A stretch of 64,000 nucleotides of DNA from Mucilaginibacter rubeus (lineage in GTDB: Bacteria > Bacteroidota > Bacteroidia > Sphingobacteriales > Sphingobacteriaceae), in contig NZ_CP043450.1 of NCBI RefSeq assembly GCF_003286415.2, positions 4,650,001 through 4,714,000 on the forward strand, in the 5' to 3' direction. The position numbers and the translations under genes are program-made. A model generated the notes under the pieces. The model searched no databases and was not told where the DNA came from. It saw only the letters and a program-made list of their open reading frames with translations. Positions 1 through 8,548 of the stretch are shown piece after piece. The stretch's first letter is position 1. Each line of letters begins with the position of its first letter.

Positions 1-606
1 GATGGCCGCCCGGGATTGGTACACCGCATTGATAAAGATACCTCGGGCTTGCTGCTCATCAGCAAAAATGAGCGTGCCATGACCTGGCTCGCTAAACAGT
101 TTTTTGAGCATACCATCACCCGTAAATACCTCGCATTAGTCTGGGGTGATTTGCCTGAAGATGGCACCGTAACCGGCTACATTGGCCGCAGCGTAGCCGA
201 CAGGCGGGTAATGTCGATATATGAGGATCCTGAAAAAGGCAAATGGTCGGTAACGCATTATAAGGTATTGGAGCGCATGGGTTATGTTACGTTGATCGAA
301 TGCCAGCTGGAAACCGGTCGCACACACCAGATCAGGGCGCATATGAGGCACATTGGTCATCCTTTGTTCAGCGACGCCACTTATGGCGGCGATAAAATTT
401 TAAAGGGGACCATGTTCAGTAAGTACAAGCAGTTTGTTGAAAACTGTTTTGAGCTAATGCCACGGCAGGCACTACATGCGCAAACGCTCGGCTTTTTACA
501 TCCCACGTTAAAAAAGCGGGTACATTTTGAGTCGCCCTTACCGGCCGATTTTGAAGCAGTACTTGCAAAATGGCGAAAATACAGTGATACAGATACGAAG
601 CAATAG
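1..606 (+). CDS. RluA/RluD-family 23S rRNA pseudouridine synthase, 5' truncated by window edge
   Basis: The frame is open from base 1, so the gene starts upstream of the window; 201 residues are visible. The RluA-family active-site motif HRIDKDTSG is at visible residues 8-16, with the catalytic Asp at 11. The later ETGRTHQIRAHM motif is also typical of the family. RluA enzymes isomerise uridines in rRNA or tRNA in the cytoplasm. Members are usually about 230-330 residues, so the missing part probably includes an N-terminal S4-type RNA-binding domain if this is RluD-like. The exact target uridine cannot be told from this fragment. Confidence 0.9.
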   Translation, partial: DGRPGLVHRIDKDTSGLLLISKNERAMTWLAKQFFEHTITRKYLALVWGDLPEDGTVTGYIGRSVADRRVMSIYEDPEKGKWSVTHYKVLERMGYVTLIECQLETGRTHQIRAHMRHIGHPLFSDATYGGDKILKGTMFSKYKQFVENCFELMPRQALHAQTLGFLHPTLKKRVHFESPLPADFEAVLAKWRKYSDTDTKQ

Positions 607-679
607 ACGTTAGATAAAGCATACAAACAATACCCGGTAAACAAATAAGCACGATCAAATTACAATATCTACCTGTCCC

Positions 680-1516
680 ATGATGCCCGTATTCATCAAT
701 TTTAACGGCGAATATCTTCCTCAAAATACACCATTGCTATCCATTGGCAACAGGGGCTTTAAATATGGCGACGGCCTGTTTGAAAGCATGCGGCTGATGA
801 AAGGGAAACTAAAATTTGCCGAACTGCATGCCGACCGGCTTCAGCGGGGTATGAAAGCCCTTAAAATTGACGGCTATTCGCAAATGGATACCTGGTTTTT
901 AAACGATATAGTTAACGAACTTGCCCGCAGAAATAAGGTAAAGCACGGCAGATTGCGTTTAACCGTTTACCGCGATGCTGAAGGCTTGTATACCCCTACC
1001 CAAAATAAAATGGGCTATTGTTTGGAACTGACCGCATCAGAAGAGCCAAGATACTTTTTAAACGAGAAAGGGCTGATCATGGATGTGTTTACCGAGCTGC
1101 CCAAACCGTCCAATTATCTATCGAACATTAAAACCTGCAACTCGCTTATTTACGTAATGGCCAGCCTATACAAAACCCAGAACAAGCTGGATGATGTATT
1201 TTTACTAAACCAAAGCGGCAACCTCTGCGAAGCCAGCAGCTCTAATATTTTCATCAATTATCAAAATCACCTGTATACCCCGGCATTAAGCGAAGGCTGT
1301 GTTGAAGGCGTTATGCGCCAGGTAGTGATTAAGCTGGCGAATGAAAACAACATCGAAATAACCGAAGCCCAGATAAATCCAGATATTTTATATGAGGCTG
1401 ATGAAGTGTTTTTAACCAACGCTACCCGCGGCATACAAACCGTTATGGGTTTTGGCGTAAGGCGTTACTTTAACCAGTACAGCAAAGTGCTGATGGATGA
1501 GTTAAATAAGTTGTAG
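680..1516 (+). CDS. Class IV aminotransferase (branched-chain aminotransferase / aminodeoxychorismate lyase-like)
   Basis: A 278-residue fold-type IV PLP enzyme. The N-terminal RGFKYGDGLFESMR segment (residues 25-38) and the PLP lysine at 151 within SNIKTCNSL are typical, as is the later EASSSNIFI phosphate-binding region. IlvE, PabC and D-amino-acid transaminase share this fold; the short length and the FNGEYLPQ start do not separate them clearly. Two ATGs stand in tandem (680 and 683). It lies about 75 bp after the pseudouridine synthase on the same strand. A role in amino-acid or folate metabolism is inferred. Confidence 0.85.
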   Translation: MMPVFINFNGEYLPQNTPLLSIGNRGFKYGDGLFESMRLMKGKLKFAELHADRLQRGMKALKIDGYSQMDTWFLNDIVNELARRNKVKHGRLRLTVYRDAEGLYTPTQNKMGYCLELTASEEPRYFLNEKGLIMDVFTELPKPSNYLSNIKTCNSLIYVMASLYKTQNKLDDVFLLNQSGNLCEASSSNIFINYQNHLYTPALSEGCVEGVMRQVVIKLANENNIEITEAQINPDILYEADEVFLTNATRGIQTVMGFGVRRYFNQYSKVLMDELNKL

Positions 1517-1550
1517 GGATTTTCAGCGTTCTTATTCAATAAAACCCGTT

Positions 1551-1703
1551 GTCATTTCGACGAACCGGTGGGGAATAATGTGCATAGGGTGAGGAGAAAT
1601 CTTATGCGCCTTATTGTAAATCGTGCATAATAATCTTTCCTTGCGTATAAGATTTCTCTTTCGCGCCAGCGCTCAGATTCTCCCCATGCTCTGTCGAAAT
1701 GAC
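1551..1703. repeat. Nested inverted repeat in convergent gap (GTCATTTCGAC family)
   Basis: Outer arms GTCATTTCGAC (1551-1561) and GTCGAAATGAC (1693-1703) are exact reverse complements. Inside them GAGAAATCTTATGCGC (1593-1608) pairs with GCGTATAAGATTTCTC (1643-1658) with few mismatches. The element fills the gap between two convergent genes and differs from the GTCATTGCGAGG family found elsewhere in the window. Confidence 0.75.
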
Positions 1704-1723
1704 AACTTTTATAGAGTGTATGC

Positions 1724-2521
1724 TTAGAAGGAACTTACTTCCTGTACTTTTATCGCCTCCAATATCCCATCCCAAAGCGCAATACGCGCCTGTAGCGCTT
1801 CTTTAACAGCTTCGGTAGCTTCGCTCCACTTGCTTTCATCGTCGCCGCAAAGTTCGGCTGTCATTTGATAGGCTAATTGTGAATGATGATCGCCATCAAC
1901 TTCTATATGACGCTCCAGATAGTAAAGCAGGATATCAACTTTGCCCGGCAATTGTTGGCTTAGCTCTTTTACTATGCTCACAAACATATCCGGAATTAGG
2001 TCCTCGCGACCAAAAGTGAATACCGCGGCCTGCAGATAATCTTTATTAGTATCTATAACATCAAAAGTATGTTGCACAAAGTTGCGGGCTGCTACCGGAA
2101 TATTGGCTATGATCAAGGCTTCATCAATATGCTTGCCGAAATTCAATTCGTTAAACAGGTTATTGATACCGTTAGCGACACTTCCTGCTTGCTGCATGGC
2201 ACGCAGGTAAAGTTCAAAATGGCTTGCGTGGTTACCCTGCTCGTCAATATCACTTTCTTCGCCGGCCACTATTTCGTTGATCAGGTAACGGGTATTAGCG
2301 TTTCCTGTAGGCATCCAGGGGGTAACGGTGCAGGTAAGCTTTTGCTGCAAAGCTTTTAGCAACGACATGAAGTCCCACACAGCAAACACATGGTGCTCCA
2401 TAAAAACGGTAAGCTCTTCAAGCGAGGTAATATTTTTATAAAGCTCGTGATTGATAAGCTGGTCGCGTAAAGGCTGGATCTCGTTTTTTAAATGTGCAAT
2501 GCGGTTACTGTAATTTGCCAT
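1724..2521 (-). CDS. DUF3050 family protein (heme-oxygenase-like helical fold)
   Basis: A 265-residue, largely helical soluble protein without a signal peptide, matching the DUF3050 family as I recognise it. Conserved-looking acidic/His stretches are FMEHHVFAVWDFM (residues 40-52), FGREDLIPDMF (170-180) and ERHIEVDGDHH (203-213). The family belongs to the heme-oxygenase-like fold group, some of whose members use paired Glu/Asp/His ligands to hold iron, so a metal-dependent oxidase activity is conceivable but unproven. The ATG at 2521 is the only sensible start. It converges with the aminotransferase upstream; no operon partner is apparent. Confidence 0.8.
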   Translation of the reverse strand: MANYSNRIAHLKNEIQPLRDQLINHELYKNITSLEELTVFMEHHVFAVWDFMSLLKALQQKLTCTVTPWMPTGNANTRYLINEIVAGEESDIDEQGNHASHFELYLRAMQQAGSVANGINNLFNELNFGKHIDEALIIANIPVAARNFVQHTFDVIDTNKDYLQAAVFTFGREDLIPDMFVSIVKELSQQLPGKVDILLYYLERHIEVDGDHHSQLAYQMTAELCGDDESKWSEATEAVKEALQARIALWDGILEAIKVQEVSSF

Positions 2522-3071
2522 GTATCAAAATTATATGGGTGGCAAAAATAGTAAACAAGGTGATTACTAATGAAATGATTATTTTTTTTGACGGGACGGT
2601 GATGAGGGAAATTAAAGCTGTTTATATAAATAGAACTTCAAAACACAACAGAATCAGTTGGAAACAGGAAAATGAAATTACGAAGACAGCATTGCGAGAC
2701 ACCAAGCAATCTTTCACCACGCCGTCATTGCGAGGCACGAAACAATCCCTAACTATACAGAGCGGCTCTACTTATTGGGGATTGCTTCGTTCCTCGCAAT
2801 GACGTAGTTGTAAGTTGTTGGTTGTTAACGATATTTTTTAATTCAATTTTCTAAATATTGGCGTTGCCTGCGGCCCGTGCTATACGCTCATACTACACAG
2901 GCATTAGCCACAAGGCCGGTATCCGCTCCTATCACTAACGCGCCCCCGCACACCATCGCTAAAATATACGCTATACCTCATCACGTTTTTTTCAGTCCCT
3001 CCTATTGGTTCTTCGCAATGACGTTTCTTTATAACATATTATTTTCAACAAACCTCATTCGATGCCTCCCT
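2522..3071. other. 550-bp gap between DUF3050 and DUF2071 genes: palindromic elements, no gene
   Basis: No plausible gene is seen; the open frames on the plus strand here run through repeat sequence and resemble no protein. The gap holds one full 80-bp GTCATTGCGAGG hairpin (2724-2803), a stray left arm of the same family just before it (about 2690-2711), and what may be a decayed right arm near 3003-3022 (TTCGCAATGAC). The start of the DUF3050 gene lies at its left edge. Confidence 0.6.
2724..2803. repeat. 80-bp palindromic element, GTCATTGCGAGG family
   Basis: Left arm begins GTCATTGCGAGGCACGAA and right arm ends TTCGTTCCTCGCAATGAC. Total length is 80 bp with arms of about 27 bp, as in other copies in the window. 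Here the variable stem position is C on the left and T on the right, so the pairing is not compensated, and the left arm has AAACAAT where other copies have AAGCAAT. Confidence 0.85.
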
Positions 3072-3803
3072 TCATTTCCCCACCACTATCTTCTCCCCCA
3101 TCCTTACAACAATATCCGATCCCAGCGCGTAAAAAGCCGAAACAGGTTCTTTTTCAAGAAACGGTTTAAACTCGGTGCCATACAAGGCGGCAACATCGGC
3201 ATCAAAAACATAATCGCGAACCAGGCCGGTTTGCCAGGAGATATGTTCAACCTGGTACTCCATGGTTTTTGTTGTGCTTAGCCCGTTGTATCCCCAATAA
3301 TGTTCTAAAATAAACTCTTCGGGACTACCCGGCTTAATATCCACTAACTCATTACTTGCCGTAGCGCCAAGCTTGTTCCAGTGCCCCTTGAGCTTCCATT
3401 CATACAAAAATTCGGTATGATGATCTTCGGTTGCAATAATAGAACTGCGCATAGGCAACGCACGGTAATGTTCTTTATAAAGATTATTGGCAATAAGCAC
3501 GATCATTTGTTTTGGCACAATTTCGCTGATAAAAACAGCGCCGCGTTTCCATTCGGTACCGTTAAAGTATCGCACATAAAAACGCAGGTTCACCTCTTCA
3601 AAGTTCACGTGCCATGGCCATTTTATGCCCATAACCTGTGTATCCAGAAACATAAAGCCAACCATGCTCACCAAGGCTTTGCCTTCCCAAAGATCGAGTA
3701 CGGTACCTGCAGGTATGTAAGGTTTTAATACGGCGGCATCAACCTCGTAATTGAGCATCACCAGGTTTTTCCATTGTGCTTTTAAAAATTCACTTTTAGC
3801 CAT
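3072..3803 (-). CDS. DUF2071 family protein (YqjF-like)
   Basis: A 243-residue cytoplasmic protein with the DUF2071 pattern: FLKAQWKNLVMLNYEVDAAVLKPYIPAGTVLDLWEGKALVSMVGF at the N-terminus, then FEEVNLRFYVRY and RGAVFISEIVP. The family (B. subtilis YqjF) has no established biochemical function that I know of; some members resemble acetoacetate-decarboxylase-like folds. A terminator for the upstream M48 gene sits just before its start, so it is probably transcribed separately. Confidence 0.8.
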   Translation of the reverse strand: MAKSEFLKAQWKNLVMLNYEVDAAVLKPYIPAGTVLDLWEGKALVSMVGFMFLDTQVMGIKWPWHVNFEEVNLRFYVRYFNGTEWKRGAVFISEIVPKQMIVLIANNLYKEHYRALPMRSSIIATEDHHTEFLYEWKLKGHWNKLGATASNELVDIKPGSPEEFILEHYWGYNGLSTTKTMEYQVEHISWQTGLVRDYVFDADVAALYGTEFKPFLEKEPVSAFYALGSDIVVRMGEKIVVGK

Positions 3804-3838
3804 AAAAAGAAAAATCCCGCCTTTTGCGGGGCAGGATT
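3804..3838 (-). terminator. Intrinsic terminator downstream of M48 protease gene
   Basis: Read on the minus strand, CCCGC-AAAAG-GCGGG forms a hairpin flanked by AATCC/GGATT and followed by ATTTTTC. It begins about 17 bp after the M48 stop codon and ends at the start codon of the DUF2071 gene. Confidence 0.75.
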
Positions 3839-3854
3839 TATTGTAATGAGGTAA

Positions 3855-4655
3855 TTAGTTTTTATAATATTTCATGGCCTCAGGTATGAGGTTCTGGATA
3901 TCGGCAATACGGGTAGCATCAGCCGGGTGGGTGCTCAAAAATTCGGGTTGAGCGCCGCCTTTGTTTTGAGCTGCCATACGTTGCCAAAAAGCAATGGCAT
4001 TATGCGGATCATAACCGGCCATAGCCATAAAAGTTAAACCTAAACGGTCGGCCTCTGACTCTTGTTTACGGGAATAAGCCAACAACTTCAACTGGCTCCC
4101 TACGCCATACAAAGTGCTGATTGCCGTTTGTGTAGCTTGTGATTGCTGACTTGTTGCAGCGCCAACCAATTGTCCGCCGCCCTGCACCAGCATTTCCTGT
4201 GAAATACGCTCGGCCGAGTGGCGAGCGATGGCGTGACCAATCTCATGCCCCATAACTACTGCAAGGTAAGCATCGGTATTAGCAACAGGTAATAAGCCGC
4301 TGTAAACAGCAACCTTGCCACCAGGCATACACCAGGCATTAACCTCGCTGCTCTGGATCAGGTTAAACTCCCACTGAAAGCTATACTGATCGCCGTAGCC
4401 ATTTTCTTTAAGATATTTTTCAATTGCGGCTGCCAGCCTGTTACCAATAACCTTAACGCGCTGCGCGTCATTACCACTGGCAACAACTTTGGTTTTAGGA
4501 TCTGTAAGGAGTTGTTTGTAGCTTGCCGCCGCCGATTGGTTTACTTCGGCATCACCAACAAGACTTAATTGTTTACGGCCGGTAAGCGGCACGGTTGAAC
4601 ATGAAAAGACAGCCATGATGGCTATCAGGACTAATGCAGGTTTAAATTTTTTCAT
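3855..4655 (-). CDS. M48-family metalloprotease lipoprotein
   Basis: A 266-residue protein with a lipoprotein signal: KK near the N-terminus, a hydrophobic stretch, and a lipobox ending in Cys19. The zinc-protease motif HEIGH is at 137-141, with the likely third ligand in QESEADRLG (about 198-206). This matches the periplasmic BepA/LoiP-type M48 group, which takes part in outer-membrane protein quality control in other bacteria. It starts 5 bp after plsY ends on the same strand, so the two may be cotranscribed. The exact substrate is unknown. Confidence 0.9.
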   Translation of the reverse strand: MKKFKPALVLIAIMAVFSCSTVPLTGRKQLSLVGDAEVNQSAAASYKQLLTDPKTKVVASGNDAQRVKVIGNRLAAAIEKYLKENGYGDQYSFQWEFNLIQSSEVNAWCMPGGKVAVYSGLLPVANTDAYLAVVMGHEIGHAIARHSAERISQEMLVQGGGQLVGAATSQQSQATQTAISTLYGVGSQLKLLAYSRKQESEADRLGLTFMAMAGYDPHNAIAFWQRMAAQNKGGAQPEFLSTHPADATRIADIQNLIPEAMKYYKN

Positions 4656-4660
4656 AATGA

Positions 4661-5311
4661 TCAGGCAGTTGCTTTCTTTTTAAAAAAATTGACTTTTGAT
4701 TCTTTGCCTCTTATTAAGCGTTCAATGTTTTTTTGGTGCGTTACCAACACAAGTACACAAATGCACATGCCATAAATCACTATCGACCGGATAGGCGTCG
4801 GAAAAACAAATGTAACGCCAATAGGATAAGTAAAGGCTGCTGCAATTGAGCTAAGCGACACGTACTTTGAAATCAATAACACCGTTATAAAAACAATTAT
4901 GCATAACAAAGCGGCATGAAAATGTATAGCCAAAATCATTCCAAACAAGGTTGCTACACCTTTCCCCCCTCTGAAACCTGCAAAGATCGGGAACAGGTGG
5001 CCCATAACCGCGGCTATGCCCAAAGCAAGCTCATAGTTGGTATATGCGGTTGAGTTGATGGCGCCTGTGGCAGACGCGCCAATAAAATAAGCGAAGTTGG
5101 TAGCTGCCCAGCCTTTAAATATATCAAGCAGCATCACAGGGATACCTGCTTTTTTACCAAGAACACGAAAAGTATTTGTAGCACCGGCATTACCGCTTCC
5201 GTACTCGCGTACATCCACTTTGTAAAAGGCCATACCTATCCAAACAGCCGTAGGTATCGAGCCGCACAGATAAGCCATTATGAGTGCTGTAACAGAGTAA
5301 ACGGTTATCAT
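4661..5311 (-). CDS. plsY: Glycerol-3-phosphate acyltransferase PlsY
   Basis: A 216-residue, five-helix inner-membrane protein. It has the three PlsY motifs: SIPTAVWIG near the N-terminus, GSGNAGATNTFRVLGKKAG, and FRGGKGVAT. PlsY transfers the acyl group from acyl-phosphate to glycerol-3-phosphate, the first step of phospholipid synthesis. Length fits the family. The lysine-rich C-terminal tail (FFKKKATA) is cytoplasmic-looking. It precedes the M48 lipoprotein gene with a 5-bp gap. Confidence 0.95.
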   Translation of the reverse strand: MITVYSVTALIMAYLCGSIPTAVWIGMAFYKVDVREYGSGNAGATNTFRVLGKKAGIPVMLLDIFKGWAATNFAYFIGASATGAINSTAYTNYELALGIAAVMGHLFPIFAGFRGGKGVATLFGMILAIHFHAALLCIIVFITVLLISKYVSLSSIAAAFTYPIGVTFVFPTPIRSIVIYGMCICVLVLVTHQKNIERLIRGKESKVNFFKKKATA

Positions 5312-5414
5312 TCTCCTGCAATATTACAAAATTGAAGCGGTAAAAGCGTTTTAATCTCAGCGCTTTTACCACTAAACTTTGTTTAACAATATGTTATCTG
5401 TTGTTTAACTACCC

Positions 5415-6260
5415 CTATTTTACAGCTTTAAGACTAAGGTCAAGGCTTTTAACAGAATGAGTAAGCGCGCCTACCGAAATATAATCAACGCCACAATCGG
5501 CATACTGGCGGATGTTATCAATGGTAATTCCGCCCGAAGCTTCGGTAATAAAACGCCCTTTGTTCATGGCTACCGCCTGGCGCAGGTTATCGAAATTGAA
5601 ATTATCTATCAAAATGCGGTTTACGTTACCGATTTGTAAAACCTGCTCCAGTTCATCAAGGTTGCGAACCTCAATTTCTATAGCCAGTTTTTTTCCGTTA
5701 TCAGTGAGGTATTGGTTAGCGCTTTCAATGGCTTGTCTTATTCCGCCGGCGTAATCAACATGGTTATCCTTGATCAGGATCATATCATACAAACCAAACC
5801 TGTGGTTTACGCCGCCGCCTATACGCACTGCCCATTTCTCCAGGTAGCGAAGCCCCGGAGTAGTTTTACGGGTATCTAAAACTTTGGTGTTAGTGCCTTT
5901 CAGCAGGTCGACAATCTGCCGGGTTTTTGTAGCAATTCCCGACATGCGCTGCATACAATTCAGTACCAAACGCTCGGCAGTTAAAATACTGCGCGAACTA
6001 CCTTCAACCTCAAAAGCCACGTCGCCATATTTTACAGGAACGCCGTCCTGCAAAAAAACGTTTATTTTAAGGTTTGGATCAACCACATGAAATATTTCGG
6101 CAGCCAGCTCAACACCGGCCAGTATTCCATCGTCCTTAACTAAAAGTTTTGCTTTGCCGGTAGCGTCGGCAGGGATAGTTGAAAGTGAAGTATGGTCGCC
6201 ATCGCCAACATCCTCACTTAAAGCATTATTTATAAACTGATGTATTAGTTCCTTATCCAA
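5415..6260 (-). CDS. nadC: Nicotinate-nucleotide pyrophosphorylase (quinolinate phosphoribosyltransferase)
   Basis: Converts quinolinate and PRPP to nicotinate mononucleotide in de novo NAD synthesis. The family pattern is clear: NALSEDVGDGDHTSLSTIP at the start, RLVLNCMQRMSGIATKT, DTRKTTPGLR, KDNH and EASGGI. There is no in-frame ATG at the 5' end. I chose the TTG at 6260, which gives MDKELIHQF and about 281 residues, the usual size; a second TTG at 6302 would add 14 residues. The gene follows DUF4783 on the same strand. Confidence 0.93.
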   Translation of the reverse strand: MDKELIHQFINNALSEDVGDGDHTSLSTIPADATGKAKLLVKDDGILAGVELAAEIFHVVDPNLKINVFLQDGVPVKYGDVAFEVEGSSRSILTAERLVLNCMQRMSGIATKTRQIVDLLKGTNTKVLDTRKTTPGLRYLEKWAVRIGGGVNHRFGLYDMILIKDNHVDYAGGIRQAIESANQYLTDNGKKLAIEIEVRNLDELEQVLQIGNVNRILIDNFNFDNLRQAVAMNKGRFITEASGGITIDNIRQYADCGVDYISVGALTHSVKSLDLSLKAVK

Positions 6261-6329
6261 TTGTGTACTTTTTATAGTGTCAAAAGTAACAACAATTTTC
6301 AAATGCGGGGGTTTGATTACGGTAAAGAT

Positions 6330-6425
6330 AATGGTTCATTGTTCATAGTTCATGGCAAATCACTGACTATGAAAACTATTCGGCTCAAACAGGTGCCATG
6401 AACCATTAACTATGATCCATGAACT
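6330..6425. repeat. Imperfect inverted repeat between DUF4783 and nadC
   Basis: AATGGTTCAT (6330-6339) is repeated in reverse as ATGAACCATT (6398-6407), and further GTTCAT/ATGAAC words recur around them. The stem is imperfect and has no U-tract, so it is a dispersed-repeat type rather than a clean terminator. Confidence 0.55.
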
Positions 6426-6430
6426 ACAGA

Positions 6431-6829
6431 TCACTTCACCTTTTCATCTTCAATTTTCAACTCAACAACATTGGTGCTTTTGCCTGCGTCTTTAAGGGTT
6501 ATTGCAACGCGGAACTCACCTTTGTCTGTATTTAAAATATATACTCCAAAATGGTAATTACCGCCTGAGTTTACTTTATGCAGCAATTTGATGCCCTGAG
6601 GTTTATTCTTGGCGAAAAACTTATCCAGTATTACCGCTGCCTGGGTTTGAGAGTAAACATTCTCATCTTCCATGATGGTTATCTCTACATTGTTGGCAAA
6701 TAGTTTGGAAAGTTCTTTGGTATTACCGGCTTTTAAAAGATTAGCCACGTTATCTATCACATCAGCATACGACGAAGCATATGGGATCAGCAACAACAAA
6801 ACTAACGATGGCAAGTATTTCAATTTCAT
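6431..6829 (-). CDS. DUF4783 family exported protein
   Basis: A 132-residue protein with a Sec signal peptide (MKLKYLPSLVLLLLIPYASSYA) and a mature domain of about 110 residues resembling the small NTF2-like DUF4783 family of Bacteroidota. The segment VANLLKAGNTKELSKLFANNVEITI is characteristic. No function is established. Location should be periplasmic or outer-membrane associated. It lies upstream of nadC on the same strand; family members are commonly found next to nadC in this phylum, which is recalled and not tested here. Confidence 0.8.
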   Translation of the reverse strand: MKLKYLPSLVLLLLIPYASSYADVIDNVANLLKAGNTKELSKLFANNVEITIMEDENVYSQTQAAVILDKFFAKNKPQGIKLLHKVNSGGNYHFGVYILNTDKGEFRVAITLKDAGKSTNVVELKIEDEKVK

Positions 6830-7012
6830 ACTATAATAACGTACTAATAGGTGTTAAAGTTACAAAGGGCCACTAACTGTTTAGTTGTTTTTCATGTAAG
6901 ATAAAATGGTATTTCAAAACCTTGTATACTACATACTAACACGGAAGTGGCACTTTTATTTCAGACCGCTAACCTAAATTAAAAAATTATATATAAAGTA
7001 CCCCGTTGCCTT

Positions 7013-7020
7013 TATATTTG
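7013..7020 (+). promoter_or_regulatory. Putative -7 element (TATATTTG) of gpmI
   Basis: TATATTTG matches the Bacteroidota -7 consensus TAnnTTTG. It ends only 4 bp before the GTG start codon of gpmI, so transcription would begin at or next to the start codon. A clear TTTG -33 element is not visible at the expected spacing. Confidence 0.5.
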
Positions 7021-7024
7021 CATT

Positions 7025-8548
7025 GTGGAAAACAAAAAAAAACTCGCATTAATAATACTTGATGGCTGGGGTTACGGCCGTAATGATCAATCAAACGCTA
7101 TAATAGCAGCTAAAACTCCTTTTTTTGATAGCCTGATTGAACAATATCCAAATTCAAAACTTGAAGCTTCAGGAACAGCAGTAGGTTTACCTGCCGGGCA
7201 AATGGGCAACTCTGAAGTTGGCCACATGAACCTTGGTGCTGGTCGCGTGGTTTACCAGGAACTTGGCCGTATTCATAAAGCAGTTGATGATAATGAACTG
7301 CCAACCATCCCGGTATTGAAAGATGCCTTTGAATACGCTAAACAAAACAATAAAGATGTACACTTCATTGGCTTAGTATCTGATGGTGGTGTTCACTCAC
7401 ATATCAGGCACGTAAAAGGCCTTTGCGATGCTGCCAAACAACTGGATGTTAACAACGTATATATCCACGCGTTTTTGGATGGCCGTGATACCGACCCTAA
7501 ATCAGGACTTGGCTTTATTACCGATCTTGAAGAGCACATTGCCGGTACCGGCGCTAAAATTGCTTCTGCAATTGGCAGGTATTATGCCATGGATCGCGAT
7601 AACCGCTGGGAACGCGTGAAACTGGCTTACGACCTGATGGTGAATGGCATTGGTACGCCAACTCAAAATGTTACCGACCTCATCAAGCATTCATACCTTG
7701 AAGATGTTACCGACGAGTTTGTAAAACCAATAGTTGCTACAGATGCTGAAGGAAATCCATTAGCTGTTATTAAAGATGGCGACGTGGTGATCTGCTTCAA
7801 CTTCCGTACAGACAGGGGCCGCGAGATCAGCATTGCGCTTACCCAGAAATCGTTCCCAGAGTACAACATGCACCCGCTGTCTGTCCGTTACATCACCATG
7901 ACCCCATATGATGAAACATTTAAAAATGTTCAGGTTGTTTTCAACAAAGAAGATCTGACCAAAACCCTGGGCGAGATCCTGCAAAATGCCGGAAAAACCC
8001 AGATCAGGATAGCAGAAACTGAAAAATATCCTCACGTAACGTTCTTCTTCTCGGGTGGCCGCGAAAAAGAATTTGAAAACGAAAAAAGGTTATTAGCGCC
8101 ATCTCCAAAAGTTGCAACTTATGATCTGCAACCTGAGATGAATGCTGCTGGTATCCGCGATGCCATCATCCCTGAATTGGAAACAGGCTGGCCTGATTTT
8201 GTTTGCCTTAACTTTGCCAATACTGATATGGTTGGCCATACCGGTGTATTCAGCGCGGTAGTTAAAGCTGCCGAAACTGCCGATAGCTGCACCAAAGCCG
8301 TTGTTGAGGCTGGTTTAGCCAATGGCTACTCGTTCATTATCCTGGCCGACCATGGTAATGCCGATTACATGATTAACGAAGACGGTTCGCCAAACACAGC
8401 ACACACTACCAACCTGGTACCATGTATTGTGATTGATAAAGACGTAAAAGAAGTAAAAGACGGAAAACTGGGCGATGTGGCGCCAACAATATTAAACATA
8501 TTAGGTGTTGCCATACCTCCCGAAATGACTGGTAATGTATTGGTATAA
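7025..8548 (+). CDS. gpmI: 2,3-bisphosphoglycerate-independent phosphoglycerate mutase
   Basis: A 507-residue glycolytic enzyme interconverting 3- and 2-phosphoglycerate, Mn-dependent, cytoplasmic. The phosphatase-domain motif LDGWGYG (residues 12-18) and the catalytic serine 63 in GQMGNSEVGHMNLG are present, as are the DGRDTDP, NFRTDRGREI and ADHGNAD motifs. Full length. Translation starts at GTG 7025, the only start that fits the family N-terminus. Its last 14 bases overlap the next gene, and a terminator hairpin lies 17 bp past the stop codon. Confidence 0.97.
   Translation: MENKKKLALIILDGWGYGRNDQSNAIIAAKTPFFDSLIEQYPNSKLEASGTAVGLPAGQMGNSEVGHMNLGAGRVVYQELGRIHKAVDDNELPTIPVLKDAFEYAKQNNKDVHFIGLVSDGGVHSHIRHVKGLCDAAKQLDVNNVYIHAFLDGRDTDPKSGLGFITDLEEHIAGTGAKIASAIGRYYAMDRDNRWERVKLAYDLMVNGIGTPTQNVTDLIKHSYLEDVTDEFVKPIVATDAEGNPLAVIKDGDVVICFNFRTDRGREISIALTQKSFPEYNMHPLSVRYITMTPYDETFKNVQVVFNKEDLTKTLGEILQNAGKTQIRIAETEKYPHVTFFFSGGREKEFENEKRLLAPSPKVATYDLQPEMNAAGIRDAIIPELETGWPDFVCLNFANTDMVGHTGVFSAVVKAAETADSCTKAVVEAGLANGYSFIILADHGNADYMINEDGSPNTAHTTNLVPCIVIDKDVKEVKDGKLGDVAPTILNILGVAIPPEMTGNVLV

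Noticed and set aside
2494..3281. Plus-strand open frames in the DUF3050/DUF2071 gap, one running into the DUF2071 gene
   Set aside because: They run through palindromic repeat sequence or antisense to DUF2071, have no recognisable domain, and their composition is unlike neighbouring genes.
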